The notes: generated from the letters alone by a model not told the origin. 49,156 nucleotides of DNA from Rhodospirillaceae bacterium (GCA_027490975.1 JAIXXA010000076.1:1-49156); one strand, 5' to 3'. Numbered from the stretch's first letter, positions 33,332-42,665 are shown. Translations and numbers: made by a program.

Positions 33332-35380
33332 ATGCATATTGAAGCCACTCCCATACGCCGCCGCACCGCCGCGGTCCCCGCGCTGGCCGACCACGGCATG
33401 AACGCTGGCGAAACGCGCCACCTCCACCGTGCGATCATCGCGGTGATCGCTAACCTCAGCTCCAAGCAGTTAGAGCTGTGTGCAGTAGCGCTGCTAAACT
33501 TCCTCAACCAGCGCCAGGCGATCCTCAATCTACCCGCAAGTGTGACTAACGACGTTGCCGCAACCGCCGAGAGCATGAGGGCACTAGCAGACAAAATCTC
33601 CGCGCCACCACCAGCTCCAACCATGCTCGACCGCCGCCTCGGCTGGGTGGCGCGCAGTATGAGACTGGCGCCGTCCGAGCGGGCGGTGCTCGGTGTGATG
33701 GCGCGGCGCACGCTTTACAGCAGCTGGGCCGATCTCATGGACATGTTGCCGCTCCGCGGCTCGTTGCCCAATGTGGCGGTGCTTTCGGCGATGACAGGCT
33801 ACCCGCTTGCCGAGATCGATCAGCGCTTGGCACCCGGCTCCCCGCTGCTGCGAGCGCATCTCCTGCGTGACGATCAGGATGGCGAGTTCGATACCACCAG
33901 CTTGCTGAAACGCATTGCGATGTCCCATGCGCGCAAACAGGCCGAGCTGATGCGCTGGCTGGTGCCGACAGTCGCTCCGAGCACGCTGGCCTGGTCCGAT
34001 TTCGGCCATCTGGGGCCACAGCGCGATCTGGCCGAGCGTGCCATGCGCAGTGGTCATCCCTTCTCATTGATGCTGTATGGCGAACCTGGCACCGGCAAGA
34101 GTGAGTTTGCCCGCCTGCTGGCTTCACAGATCGGTCGGGAGGCCGTGTTCGCGGGGCTGCACGACTCCAAGGGAAGAGAGCCAAGCCGCGCCGAGCGATT
34201 TGGTCATCTCAGCTTCCTCAAGAGCCTGTGCCGACGTGGCAATCAGCATGTGCTGGTGATGGATGAGGCTGACGATGTGCTGGCAACGACCAACCGGCGC
34301 GATGCCTCCAAGACCTGGATCAATCGGGCGGTCGAGGCTCCTGAATTGCCAACGATCTGGATTCTCAACGATCCCCGCAAACTTGATCCCGCAGTGGCGC
34401 GGCGGATGAATATGGCAATTGGTTTCAACCGCCCGCCACTCGCTGTGCGCGAACGCATCATTATCAAAGCAGCAGAGCGCGAGGGGATAGCCCTGAGCCG
34501 GGCAGAACAACGACAGTTGGCCAAGATCCCGGCTGGTCCTGCCCAGCTTGTCAACGGCCTGGCCGTGGCTCGGCTGGCATCGGGCGGCGTCGAACAGGCG
34601 CAGCAGGCTATCAACGGCGTTCTCACCGCTATGGGGCAGACGACGGCAGCTGAGGGACCCGCCACCGACGTCTATGATCCGCGCTGGTCCACAGCACAGA
34701 TGGACCTTGCGGATCTGGCGCAGCGCCTGGGGCAGAGTGCGGACAAGGGCTGGAGCCTGTTACTTTCTGGTCCCTCGGGCACCGGAAAATCAGCCTATGC
34801 CCGACATCTTGCGCACGAACTGGGTCTTGAAATCGAAGAGCGTCGCGGGGCGGATTTGCTTGGGCCCTATATCGGAGAGACCGAGGCGAAGATTGCTGCT
34901 GCCTTTGCGACCGCCGAGGCGCGCAAGGCGATGTTGCTGATCGATGAGGCCGATAGCTTCCTGTTCCGGCGCGATAGTGCATCCAAAAGCTGGGAGACGA
35001 GCCTGGTCAACGAAATGCTGCGCCAGATGGAAAATCGACGCTGGCCGTTTGTTGCTACGACCAATCTCGTTGATCAGCTTGATCCCGCTGCGCAGCGCCG
35101 TTTCACGATGCGGATTGCCTTTGACGCAATGACAGGTGGTCAGGTCACGGAGGTGTTCCAGGCCTATTTCGCTCAGCCTTGGCCAGCTGGACATGAGGTC
35201 TTGTGCGGGCTGAGCCCGGGCGATGTGGCCGTCGTGGCGCACCGTGCTCGATTGCTTGGTGTGACCGACGCTATCCAGCTTATCGAGTGGCTGAAAGGCG
35301 AGATCACCGCGCGAGGCGAAACCGTCCAGTCCGCGGGCTTTTCCATTCCGGCGCCGGATAGCAAACCGATGAAGCGATGA
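33332..35380 (+). CDS. Tandem AAA ATPase
   Basis: A 682-residue protein with two AAA modules. An N-terminal helical region of about 230 residues precedes module 1, with Walker A GEPGTGKSEF and Walker B HVLVMDEADDVLA. Module 2 has Walker A GPSGTGKSAYARHL, Walker B MLLIDEADSFLFRRD and VATTNLVDQLDPAAQRRF (sensor 1 and arginine region). This is a Cdc48/Vps4-like two-ring layout. The gene is divergent from a WYL regulator and followed by a membrane-protein gene. Two-AAA proteins with a WYL regulator occur as small conserved units in Proteobacteria. A role in phage response or protein remodelling is an inference. Confidence 0.85.
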   Translation: MHIEATPIRRRTAAVPALADHGMNAGETRHLHRAIIAVIANLSSKQLELCAVALLNFLNQRQAILNLPASVTNDVAATAESMRALADKISAPPPAPTMLDRRLGWVARSMRLAPSERAVLGVMARRTLYSSWADLMDMLPLRGSLPNVAVLSAMTGYPLAEIDQRLAPGSPLLRAHLLRDDQDGEFDTTSLLKRIAMSHARKQAELMRWLVPTVAPSTLAWSDFGHLGPQRDLAERAMRSGHPFSLMLYGEPGTGKSEFARLLASQIGREAVFAGLHDSKGREPSRAERFGHLSFLKSLCRRGNQHVLVMDEADDVLATTNRRDASKTWINRAVEAPELPTIWILNDPRKLDPAVARRMNMAIGFNRPPLAVRERIIIKAAEREGIALSRAEQRQLAKIPAGPAQLVNGLAVARLASGGVEQAQQAINGVLTAMGQTTAAEGPATDVYDPRWSTAQMDLADLAQRLGQSADKGWSLLLSGPSGTGKSAYARHLAHELGLEIEERRGADLLGPYIGETEAKIAAAFATAEARKAMLLIDEADSFLFRRDSASKSWETSLVNEMLRQMENRRWPFVATTNLVDQLDPAAQRRFTMRIAFDAMTGGQVTEVFQAYFAQPWPAGHEVLCGLSPGDVAVVAHRARLLGVTDAIQLIEWLKGEITARGETVQSAGFSIPAPDSKPMKR

Positions 35381-35432
35381 TCGCACGAGCGGATGCGGAA
35401 TGACGCGTTGGCCCCGCCCGTGATCACGGTGT

Positions 35433-35580
35433 GATCAAACCTGCGGGCGCCGACGTTCAACGCGCTTCGTCTTTGCCGATATCAGGCTCAAACCCTCGGC
35501 GGCTTCAATTTTCATCCCGTGACCGGATAACCCCATATGGTTTGATCAACTTGCCGGCCAATTTTTGGCTCGATCAAACC
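35433..35580. promoter_or_regulatory. Three gatcaaacc repeats upstream of the membrane-protein gene
   Basis: gatcaaacc occurs at 35433-35441 and 35572-35580, and its reverse complement ggtttgatc at 35539-35547, all within the 221-bp spacer after the AAA gene. The last copy ends 22 bp before the ATG at 35602, so these look like operator sites. No regulator is assigned; the WYL protein is a candidate. Confidence 0.45.
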
Positions 35581-35601
35581 GATCCATAAGGAGCAGCAGC
35601 G

Positions 35602-36126
35602 ATGTCTAATTCAGGGGATGGCGGCTGGGGCAATGCCATAGGCATTGGCATCTTGGTTGCCGTACTTTCAACGTTCAGATCGGTTCGGGTCATCGTCCTG
35701 GTGATCTTGTCGATCCTGCTTTCGATGTTTGTCTGGGACCAGTGGGTAACGACCTCGATGCTGAGGGACAGCGAATATGAATTCTTCATCAGCACGCCCG
35801 TGTTGGATGAAATGGGCGGTGGCCGCCCGGCGACTATCAGCCCCATGTTCCGCATCAACTGGAAGTTCGTCAACAAGTCGGACAAGCTGATCGAAACTGC
35901 CACATTGAACGGCGAGCTTTTCCGCTGCGATTCGCATGACCAGCAGTTGGACAGCTGTGATTATGTCCGTCGTGAAGGTCGTCTCATCACGCTGAACCTG
36001 CCCGCCGGCCGGCATACAAGTCGGGATGACCAGTTTGCATTCTCAAGGTCCTCGGGCACGCCTGGTTTCTACCGTGCAAAAATCTGGTTATCCGAGGTTT
36101 ATGCTGACAGTGACCGGGAATATTGA
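35602..36126 (+). CDS. Small membrane protein of unknown function
   Basis: A 174-residue protein I do not recognise. Residues about 10-24 (NAIGIGILVAVLSTF) and 27-47 (SVRVIVLVILSILLSMFVWD) are hydrophobic and likely anchor it. The rest is a soluble, beta-rich domain with two cysteines (ELFRCDSHDQQLDSCDYVRR) that could form a disulfide, suggesting a periplasmic face. The start at 35602 has AAGGAG eight bases upstream. It follows the AAA gene on the same strand, separated by the gatcaaacc repeats. Confidence 0.65.
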   Translation: MSNSGDGGWGNAIGIGILVAVLSTFRSVRVIVLVILSILLSMFVWDQWVTTSMLRDSEYEFFISTPVLDEMGGGRPATISPMFRINWKFVNKSDKLIETATLNGELFRCDSHDQQLDSCDYVRREGRLITLNLPAGRHTSRDDQFAFSRSSGTPGFYRAKIWLSEVYADSDREY

Positions 36127-36345
36127 TCGTTTAATGGGACATCACAATAATCAGGCTATGGGCTGGCAAAGGAGGATGCTGTTGGTACCGCCAATCGCCC
36201 TGCGTCACCCATGCTATCCGACGAGCGGCAAAGCGCCTCGTTAGGCCAGTGCGATGGGACGTTGGATCGTAGGCGTTGTTCAGTCCTAGGATCGGACCCC
36301 TTAAAAAGGAGGGGCGGCCGCCGTCAGACTTGTTGAACCGAACCC

Positions 36346-37839
36346 TTACATCGATTCTGCATTCTCTGCGCACAGCCGCCGCGCCAGCACGATCATGGCC
36401 TCGGTATCGCGGCCGCAATAGGCGCGAAGAGCCAAATCCAGCGCCATTCTGCGTTCGGGCGTGCAACCTTCGGTAATCGCCTCGATATACGCTTCCTGGG
36501 CGTTGCCGCCGTCCTTCACCTCGAGAGAGGCATAGTCCATGTCCGCCGCGACAGTCGGCAACACCGCCTTGATCGACCAGCTGCCGCGCTGATCGCGATG
36601 ATACCAGTGCGCGCGCGTCACCGGCAGCAGATCAACGATCCGGTCCGCAATACCCTGCAGAGCGTCCGCAAGATCGGGAAAGGCCGCTGCAAGTTCGAGA
36701 ATTCGGGACTTCTCGAAGCTCGCATTGTAGCCGATGACAGCGCCGGTAATGGGGATTATCGCTACCAGCGCCTCGGCGCAGGCACGGCGAGGGTCGCTGC
36801 CATCGAGGCTAAGAAACTCGCGGTGAACAATCGTGCCGTCAGCTTCCTCTATATGGGCGGAAAATTGAAAGGGGACCTGGCTGTAAGGCTTTGTGCCGAT
36901 CCAGCGCGGAACGGCGAAGGCGATTGTCTCGAAATCCAGCCACGCGCGCGGGAAAGCCCAGGCACTCATTGCGGCGCGGGCGCCAGCGACATCGTGATAT
37001 ACCTTGCCGGTCACCGTTGCCTCATACACGCGCTTTTGGACGGCACTGGTCAGCTCAGCGGGGTCGATGGCGAATAGGTCGGTGATGTTGCGCTCGATCC
37101 AGCGTTTGCCGCCGCCATTCGGCAGCACGGTCACTGGCCAATCCGGTCCAGCGGGTACCGCCGCATGGCAATAGCCAGCAAACTCGCAGGGGAATGGCGT
37201 TTCACAATGGGCGCTCGGGCTAATGGCTGGCTCGGTGCCGGCGAGGGCAATACGGGCTGCTGCAACAACATCTGGGCGCGTTGCGGTGATCGGCTCGGCG
37301 AGCGCCGCCAGATCCGTGTCGGCAAACAGGCCGGTCCAGTCCCCCTCGCGTTCCAGGACGAAGCGGGTGTCGATGTGTCGGATGGCTGCACGGGTGATCG
37401 GCACACCCGCGTTACGGGCCACCCACAGCTGAGTCGCCAAGTCGCCAACATGATAGTCCTTCGCCTTTGTCGAGGATTTCACCTCGGCCATGAGCCATCC
37501 GCCAGCACCGTCTGGTTCCAGAATGTCGATACGGACCAAGACGCCGTCGTGCTCTAGCGTCGCTTCGAAGATCGGCCGGTCATGTCCAGTGTCGAGTAAT
37601 GCGCGCGTTGAATCGAGCGCGGCCGCAAGGTCCGGCTCAGCATCGACCATCACGCCATCCGGCAACAGTGCGCAAGCGATCGCTCCGACTTCATGCCCGG
37701 TTGCAAAGCGCGCGGTGGCTCCGTCGTCCTGCTCTGCCAGATCTCGACGATGGACCGAGAGCCACAAACGTTTGGGGCATTGTTCGAATGCGGTAATCTT
37801 CGACTTGGACAGACCGAAACGGCGAGGTTGGGATGCCAT
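36346..37839 (-). CDS. Cas4-like nuclease fused to DUF2779 exonuclease
   Basis: A 497-residue protein joining two nuclease folds. The N-terminal half is a RecB/Cas4-like PD-(D/E)XK nuclease: LSKSKITAFEQCPKRLWLSV with Cys 21, DILEPDGAGGWLMAEVKSS for the D...ExK centre, and CETPFPCEFAGYC near 210-222, which with Cys 21 gives the four-Cys iron-sulfur scheme of Cas4/AddB. The C-terminal half is DUF2779, an RNase-H-like DEDD exonuclease: AWLDFETIAFAVPRW, PYSQVPFQFSAH, GAVIGYNASFEKSRI and a late AYCGRDTEAM. Both centres look intact. It stands alone in the island and may process DNA ends. No Cas genes or CRISPR array are present. Confidence 0.85.
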   Translation of the reverse strand: MASQPRRFGLSKSKITAFEQCPKRLWLSVHRRDLAEQDDGATARFATGHEVGAIACALLPDGVMVDAEPDLAAALDSTRALLDTGHDRPIFEATLEHDGVLVRIDILEPDGAGGWLMAEVKSSTKAKDYHVGDLATQLWVARNAGVPITRAAIRHIDTRFVLEREGDWTGLFADTDLAALAEPITATRPDVVAAARIALAGTEPAISPSAHCETPFPCEFAGYCHAAVPAGPDWPVTVLPNGGGKRWIERNITDLFAIDPAELTSAVQKRVYEATVTGKVYHDVAGARAAMSAWAFPRAWLDFETIAFAVPRWIGTKPYSQVPFQFSAHIEEADGTIVHREFLSLDGSDPRRACAEALVAIIPITGAVIGYNASFEKSRILELAAAFPDLADALQGIADRIVDLLPVTRAHWYHRDQRGSWSIKAVLPTVAADMDYASLEVKDGGNAQEAYIEAITEGCTPERRMALDLALRAYCGRDTEAMIVLARRLCAENAESM

Positions 37840-38087
37840 GAGCTAATTCCGAATCAGGATTGAAACACGTTGCCAATGAATATGGTGTATTGACGCGCAT
37901 AGTGAACTCAAACCGCTAACAACTCGTGACAGAAAAAAAGCTATGAAACGCGCCTCAATATCTGCAGTAGGATCGCGCAATCAGTACCAATTCGAATTAG
38001 GCGGAGCCTAATCCCATCCGGAACGAAAGCGGTGTCGACGAGGTGTTCGCCAGCTTTTAAAACGGATATGCCGTTGGCGTTGCTAGG

Positions 38088-38426
38088 ATGCTTAAAGCGC
38101 TACTTCTTGCGTGCGCGGACTGCAATCTTGCCGTCGCAAAACGCGTGTCTTTTTCTGTTTTGGCTGCCGATGCCGGAGGGTTGGTAGGTGAGTGCCTCGC
38201 AGTCGAAGGCTATTGGTCAGGAAGGGCACTTTTCGGTTCGAAAAGGGAAGCTAGGACTCGGCTATCGAACATAAATGATCGGATTAAAGGAAAGCGCATC
38301 GGAATTTACGCGCAATGGGAAAGCATCGGTGAACCCCATAATCAGTCCGCTAGCACGATGTTTGTCGGGCGCGTAGGGCTACGCGAAATGCAATGGCCCG
38401 GTGCCATTATAGTAATGGGTGACTGA
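38088..38426 (+). CDS. Hypothetical protein, sphingomonad type
   Basis: A 112-residue frame with a central CLAVEGYWSGRALFGSKREA, then RIKGKRIGIYAQWES and TMFVGRVGLREMQWPGAIIV. The arrangement (a VxGYWxGRALF segment, then a RRIGIY segment, then VGxVG) recalls a small exported protein family I have seen in sphingomonads, though its signal peptide here is weak. It is not otherwise recognised. The 450 bp downstream contain only a repeat copy and the island end. Confidence 0.5.
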   Translation: MLKALLLACADCNLAVAKRVSFSVLAADAGGLVGECLAVEGYWSGRALFGSKREARTRLSNINDRIKGKRIGIYAQWESIGEPHNQSASTMFVGRVGLREMQWPGAIIVMGD

Positions 38427-38550
38427 CACTACACTGGTGGTCCGACCCTTCTTGTGGCTGAGGCATTTCCAAGCTGAAGCGGTTACGGCAGTTCACCACC
38501 CAGTTACAGTGATCAAGAGGGCGGTGCTCGATCCTGAAGGCCGCTTGGAG

Positions 38551-38620
38551 GCCTTCGGCGGAAGCAGACATTCATTGCTCGGATCGAGAACGACTGGGTC
38601 TAAGTCTACAGCCGGCATCG
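38551..38620 (+). repeat. Dispersed ~70-bp repeat, copy 5
   Basis: gccttcggcggaagcagacattc, then gagaacgactgggtctaagtc and acagccggc, aligned without gaps to copy 3. It lies in the 454-bp gene-free stretch 38427-38880 near the right end of the island. Confidence 0.65.
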
Positions 38621-38795
38621 TACGTTCGGGTAGAGCATGGTAGCAAATCCAAGTACGTCGCCCGACACCCAACATGGATATATCTGCCAAATTGCCGTCC
38701 TAACCGGCGTGCTGATTCGAAGCCTCATCGAGGTTCCGCAAAGCTATTTTACGAGGTGCAAACAGCCATCTGACCAAAGAATGCAATGATCCAGT

Positions 38796-38817
38796 TGTTA
38801 CCTAGGGTGTTACCTAG
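38796..38817. promoter_or_regulatory. Candidate integrase arm-type sites, right end
   Basis: tgttacctag occurs twice in tandem (38796-38805 and 38808-38817, period 12). The segment agggtgttacct (38804-38815) is the reverse complement of aggtaacaccct at 2387-2398 inside the left end. Their position 60-80 bp inside attR suits arm-type sites. Confidence 0.45.
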
Positions 38818-38875
38818 AGCTCGAGCCGGTCATAGCAGTCAAAATCTGCTGCGTTTAATTATTTGATTTTATGGG

Positions 38876-38956
<81 letters not shown>

Positions 38957-39087
38957 ATCCATGCATCGGCGAGATCGAATCGACCCGCCGCCGCGAGAGC
39001 GCTGCCTATATAAGATTGGAGACGGATGAAAAGACCTTTTGTGCGACTTTTTGCAGAAAATTCAGCCGCCGAGGTCGTCTTTGGCGA

Positions 39088-40212
39088 TTAGCTGATCACG
39101 CGGCCCGCGCTGCTGCCGCTTTCGCGGGTGTTGCGTTCGATGCCCATCAACAGGCCGATGCAGATCATGATCGTCATCATCGACGATCCGCCATAGCTGA
39201 GGAAGGGCAGGGGGATGCCGACAACCGGGGCGAGGCCCATCACCATCAGCAGGTTGATCGCGATATAGAAGAAGATCACCATGGTGAGCCCGCCGCCTGC
39301 CAGCTTGCCGAAGCGGCTCGGCGCGTTGAGCGAGACGACAGTGGCCCAGCGCAGCAGCAGCGCGAACAGGCCGATGACGAACAGTCCACCGACCAGCCCC
39401 CATTCTTCGGCCATGGTGGCAAAGACAAAGTCGGTATGGCCCTCGGGCAGGTAATCGAGATGGCTCTGCGATCCCTGCAGATAGCCCTTGCCGCCGATGC
39501 CGCCCGATCCGATCGCGATCTTGGACTGGCTGATGTGATAGCCGGTGCCCAGCGGATCGCTTTCCGGGTCGAGAAAGATCAGCACGCGATTCTGCTGATA
39601 CTCCCTGAGCAGGAAGAAAAACGCGAACGGCACGAAGGCGGCGCCGGCCAGGCCCGCACCGATGAACAGCCGCAGCGGAACTCCTGCAAGGAACATCACC
39701 GTGACCCCGCCGCTCATCACCGCGATCGACGTCCCAAGGTCGGGCTGGGTCATCACGAGGAACCAGGGGACCCCGATCAGCACCAAAGGCGGCCAGATCG
39801 CAGACCAGCTGCGCGCCTGGCCGATGGGGATCATTTCATAGAATCGCGCGATGGCGAGCACCACCAGCGGCTTCATGAATTCGGAAGGCTGCAGGCGGAA
39901 GCCGCCCAGTTCGATCCAGCGCTGGCTGCCGCCCTTGACCGCGCCTGCGAGCTCCACCAGCAGCAGCAGCACCGCGAACAGCGCATAGGCCGGGAAGGTG
40001 CCCAGCTTGACGAAATTTTCGCTGAACATGCGGATGACCAGCGCCATCACCAGGAACACGCCGAAGCGCAATGCATGGATTCCTGCCCACGGGCTGATGC
40101 TGCCACCGGCGGCCGAATAGAGCACGATCACGCCGAAGGCTGCGATCGTCACGGTGATGGCGATGATCTGCCAGGGCAGATCGGCGACCGGGCGCGGGAC
40201 GAAGCTCAGCAT
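39088..40212 (-). CDS. rodA: Rod-shape peptidoglycan polymerase RodA
   Basis: A SEDS-family glycosyltransferase with about ten membrane helices that polymerises lipid II during cell elongation, paired with PBP2. Landmarks: GGSQRWIELGGFRLQPSEFM, with the conserved W...P-S-E, VMTQPDLGTSIAVM with the catalytic Asp loop, GTGYHISQSKIAIGSGGIGG, LPEGHTDFVFATMAEEWGL and PFLSYGGSSM. The start ATG 40212 is 1 bp downstream of the mrdA stop (TGACATG), so the two are coupled. The frame extends 24 codons upstream into mrdA without family sequence. Length is 374 residues, typical. Confidence 0.95.
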   Translation of the reverse strand: MLSFVPRPVADLPWQIIAITVTIAAFGVIVLYSAAGGSISPWAGIHALRFGVFLVMALVIRMFSENFVKLGTFPAYALFAVLLLLVELAGAVKGGSQRWIELGGFRLQPSEFMKPLVVLAIARFYEMIPIGQARSWSAIWPPLVLIGVPWFLVMTQPDLGTSIAVMSGGVTVMFLAGVPLRLFIGAGLAGAAFVPFAFFFLLREYQQNRVLIFLDPESDPLGTGYHISQSKIAIGSGGIGGKGYLQGSQSHLDYLPEGHTDFVFATMAEEWGLVGGLFVIGLFALLLRWATVVSLNAPSRFGKLAGGGLTMVIFFYIAINLLMVMGLAPVVGIPLPFLSYGGSSMMTIMICIGLLMGIERNTRESGSSAGRVIS

Positions 40213-40213
40213 G

Positions 40214-42136
40214 TCAGGGCGCGCTGTCTTCGGGCGCAGGTTCTGCAGGTGCACCGCCTTCGGAGCGGGCGCGGAAGGTGGCAAATTCGCTCGCCATGCG
40301 CTCGGCGATATTGCCGCCCCAGCCGGCCTCCAGCGCGAGCAGGCTGTCCATCGCCTTTTGCGGATCGAACATATAGGTCATGAAGTCCTTGGCCACCGGG
40401 GCCGCGGCGCGCGAGCCGCCGAGCCCGTGCTCGATCACGACAGCAGCGGCGTACAGCGGCTGCTCGACAGGGGCAAAGCAGACGAACAGGCCATGGTCGC
40501 GATATTTCCACGGCACGCCTGCACCGCCGCGGCTGCCCGATCCGAAGCCGCGCACCTGCGCCGTACCGGTCTTGCCCGCCATCGCGATGCCTTCGAGAGG
40601 CAGCTTGCTGCGCGCCGCAGTGCCCTGGCTGACAACCTGCGCCATGCCCTGCTGCGCGATCGCCAGATGCTCGGGTGCGTAAGGCAGGGTGGGCGCGATC
40701 TTGTCGTTGGGGATCAGGTGCGGATAGAGCTTGCGGCCCGAGGCCAACCGCGCGGTCATTACCGCCAGCTGCAGCGGATTGACGATGACATAGCCCTGGC
40801 CGATCACCGCGTTGAGCGAATCCGATGCGGTCCAGCCCTGCTTGTACTTGCGCATCTTCCATTCGCTGTCGGGAATGGTGCCGTAGCGCTGGTTGAGCCC
40901 GGCAAGGTCGAACTCCTCGCCCAGCCCCATCTCGCGCGCGACCATCGCGATCTTGTCATAGCCCAGCCGATGCGCCTGCGCGTAGAAATAGGTATTGCAG
41001 CTCTTTTCGATCGCGCGGGTCATGTTGACCGGCCCGTGCCGCCCGAGGCACTGGTAGAAGCGGTTGCCCAAGCGATAGCCGCCCGGGCAGTTGACCGTCT
41101 CTTCGGGGTCCACGCCGTTCTGCAGGCACGCGACGGCTGCCATCGGCTTGAGGGTGGAACCGGGCGGATACAGGCCGCGGGTCGCCTTGTTGAGCAGCGG
41201 CACCCGCTCGTCCTGCGACATCATCGCATATTCCAGCCGGCCGATGCCGTCCGAAAAGCTGTTGGGATCGAAGCTGGGCATCGACGAGAACGCCAGGATG
41301 CCCCCCGTCTGGCAATCGATCACCACCGCCGCGCCTGATTCGCGCCCCATGCGGCGCGCGACGAATTCCTGCAGGCCGCCATCGATGGTCAGCTTGAGCG
41401 GCTTGCCGGGCGTGTCTTCCTTGACCCCGAGTTCGCGCACGATCTTGCCGCGCGCGGTGACCTCCACCTTGCGCGCGCCGGGCTTGCCCTCCAGCCGCTG
41501 CTCGTAATATTTTTCCAGCCCGTCCTTGCCGATCTTGAACCCCGGCGTGATCAGCAGCGGGTTCTTGCTCTGCTCGTACTCCTCGGCATTGGCGATGCCG
41601 ACATAGCCAAGCAGATGGCCGACCGCAGCGCCGGTGGGATACTGGCGGGAAAAGCCCCGCTGCGGCGCGACACCGGGCAGATCGGGCAGACGCACCGAAA
41701 GGGCCGCGAAATCCTCCCAGGTCAACCCTGCCGCCACCGGCACCGGTTGCAGGCCGCGCGCATCCTTCATCGCCACGCGCAGGTCGTCGACCTCGTCGGG
41801 CGTCATGCGCAGGATCTGCCCGAGCTGGCCGATCGTCGCTTCGATATCGCGCACCCGCTGCGGGATCAGGTCGACGCGGAAATCGGCCTTGTTGTTGGCC
41901 AAAGGCTTGCCGTTGCGGTCGATGATCCAGCCGCGACGCGGCGGGATGAGCGTCAGGTTGACCCGGTTGCTCTCCGACAGCATCTTGTAGCGCTCGTTCT
42001 CGACCACCGAGATATAGGCCATCCGGCCCGCGAGAATGGTGCCCACCAGGCCCTGCGCCCCGCCGATGAGCATCGTGCGGCGGTTGAACGTCATGTTCAG
42101 CGAGTTGCGGGTGATCAGCTTTCCGGGCCGCCTCAT
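40214..42136 (-). CDS. mrdA: Penicillin-binding protein 2 (elongasome transpeptidase)
   Basis: A 640-residue class B PBP that cross-links peptidoglycan in the lateral wall with RodA. One N-terminal membrane helix (LIGGAQGLVGTILAGRMAYI) is followed by the dimerisation domain (RGWIIDRNGKPLANN). The transpeptidase domain carries the SxxK site in GLYPPGSTLKPM, SxN in IEKSCNTYFYA and KTG in AGKTGTAQVRGF. The C-terminus is a Pro/Ala/Glu-rich tail. It lies between mreD (13-bp gap) and rodA in the order mreB-mreC-mreD-mrdA-rodA common in alphaproteobacteria. Confidence 0.96.
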   Translation of the reverse strand: MRRPGKLITRNSLNMTFNRRTMLIGGAQGLVGTILAGRMAYISVVENERYKMLSESNRVNLTLIPPRRGWIIDRNGKPLANNKADFRVDLIPQRVRDIEATIGQLGQILRMTPDEVDDLRVAMKDARGLQPVPVAAGLTWEDFAALSVRLPDLPGVAPQRGFSRQYPTGAAVGHLLGYVGIANAEEYEQSKNPLLITPGFKIGKDGLEKYYEQRLEGKPGARKVEVTARGKIVRELGVKEDTPGKPLKLTIDGGLQEFVARRMGRESGAAVVIDCQTGGILAFSSMPSFDPNSFSDGIGRLEYAMMSQDERVPLLNKATRGLYPPGSTLKPMAAVACLQNGVDPEETVNCPGGYRLGNRFYQCLGRHGPVNMTRAIEKSCNTYFYAQAHRLGYDKIAMVAREMGLGEEFDLAGLNQRYGTIPDSEWKMRKYKQGWTASDSLNAVIGQGYVIVNPLQLAVMTARLASGRKLYPHLIPNDKIAPTLPYAPEHLAIAQQGMAQVVSQGTAARSKLPLEGIAMAGKTGTAQVRGFGSGSRGGAGVPWKYRDHGLFVCFAPVEQPLYAAAVVIEHGLGGSRAAAPVAKDFMTYMFDPQKAMDSLLALEAGWGGNIAERMASEFATFRARSEGGAPAEPAPEDSAP

Positions 42137-42149
42137 GGATTGCCTGCCG

Positions 42150-42665
42150 TCACCGTTTGAGACGGATGTGATCGAGCCGCGCGACGAGGCGCAGCACCAG
42201 CGGATAGGTGAAGATCGCCAGGATCATCTGGGGGTACAGCACCGACAGGCGCGTGTCGCTGACGAGAAAATTGTTGATCGCAAGGCCTCCTGCCAGCGCG
42301 AATATAAGGCAGGCAGCGGCGATGAACCAGTCCTGCCAGTAATTGCGCCAGATATAGCGCTGCTCGATCAGGTCGAGCGCGATGAGGATGATCGACCACA
42401 GCAGCACCGCGCTGCCGACCGGCTGGCCGCTGATGATATCGTCGATCATGCCGAAGGGCACGCCCGCCCAGACGGGCCAGAGGCCTGGACGCAAAATCTG
42501 CCAGCAGATCAGGATGACCAGACCGAACGGCGGCAGCACCGGGGCGGATGCGACGATCGGCAACAGTGGAGTCAGCGATCCGGCGAGTACCGATGCGATC
42601 GGCACGGCAGCCTTGCGGAAGGCAGAAGGCTCGCGGTTCAGCCGGGCGCGATAGGGCGCGTTCAT
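42150..42665 (-). CDS. mreD: Rod-shape-determining membrane protein MreD
   Basis: A 171-residue integral membrane protein of the elongasome. Hydrophobic helices include VLAGSLTPLLPIVASAPVLP, FGLVILICWQILRPGLWPVW and IFALAGGLAINNFLV. The central PVWAGVPFGMIDDIISGQPV matches the MreD family element (GLLxDLxxGxPLG). Its ATG overlaps the mreC stop by 4 bp (ATGA), typical of translational coupling. Confidence 0.88.
   Translation of the reverse strand: MNAPYRARLNREPSAFRKAAVPIASVLAGSLTPLLPIVASAPVLPPFGLVILICWQILRPGLWPVWAGVPFGMIDDIISGQPVGSAVLLWSIILIALDLIEQRYIWRNYWQDWFIAAACLIFALAGGLAINNFLVSDTRLSVLYPQMILAIFTYPLVLRLVARLDHIRLKR

Noticed and set aside
36290-36325. Possible terminator near ccccttaaaaaggagggg
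   Set aside because: The stem is imperfect and no T run follows on either strand in the needed position.
39016-40383. 455-codon plus-strand frame opposite rodA, and similar long frames at 40154-41338 and 43064-44836
   Set aside because: Antisense shadows of rodA, mrdA, mreC and mreB with biased composition and no motifs.
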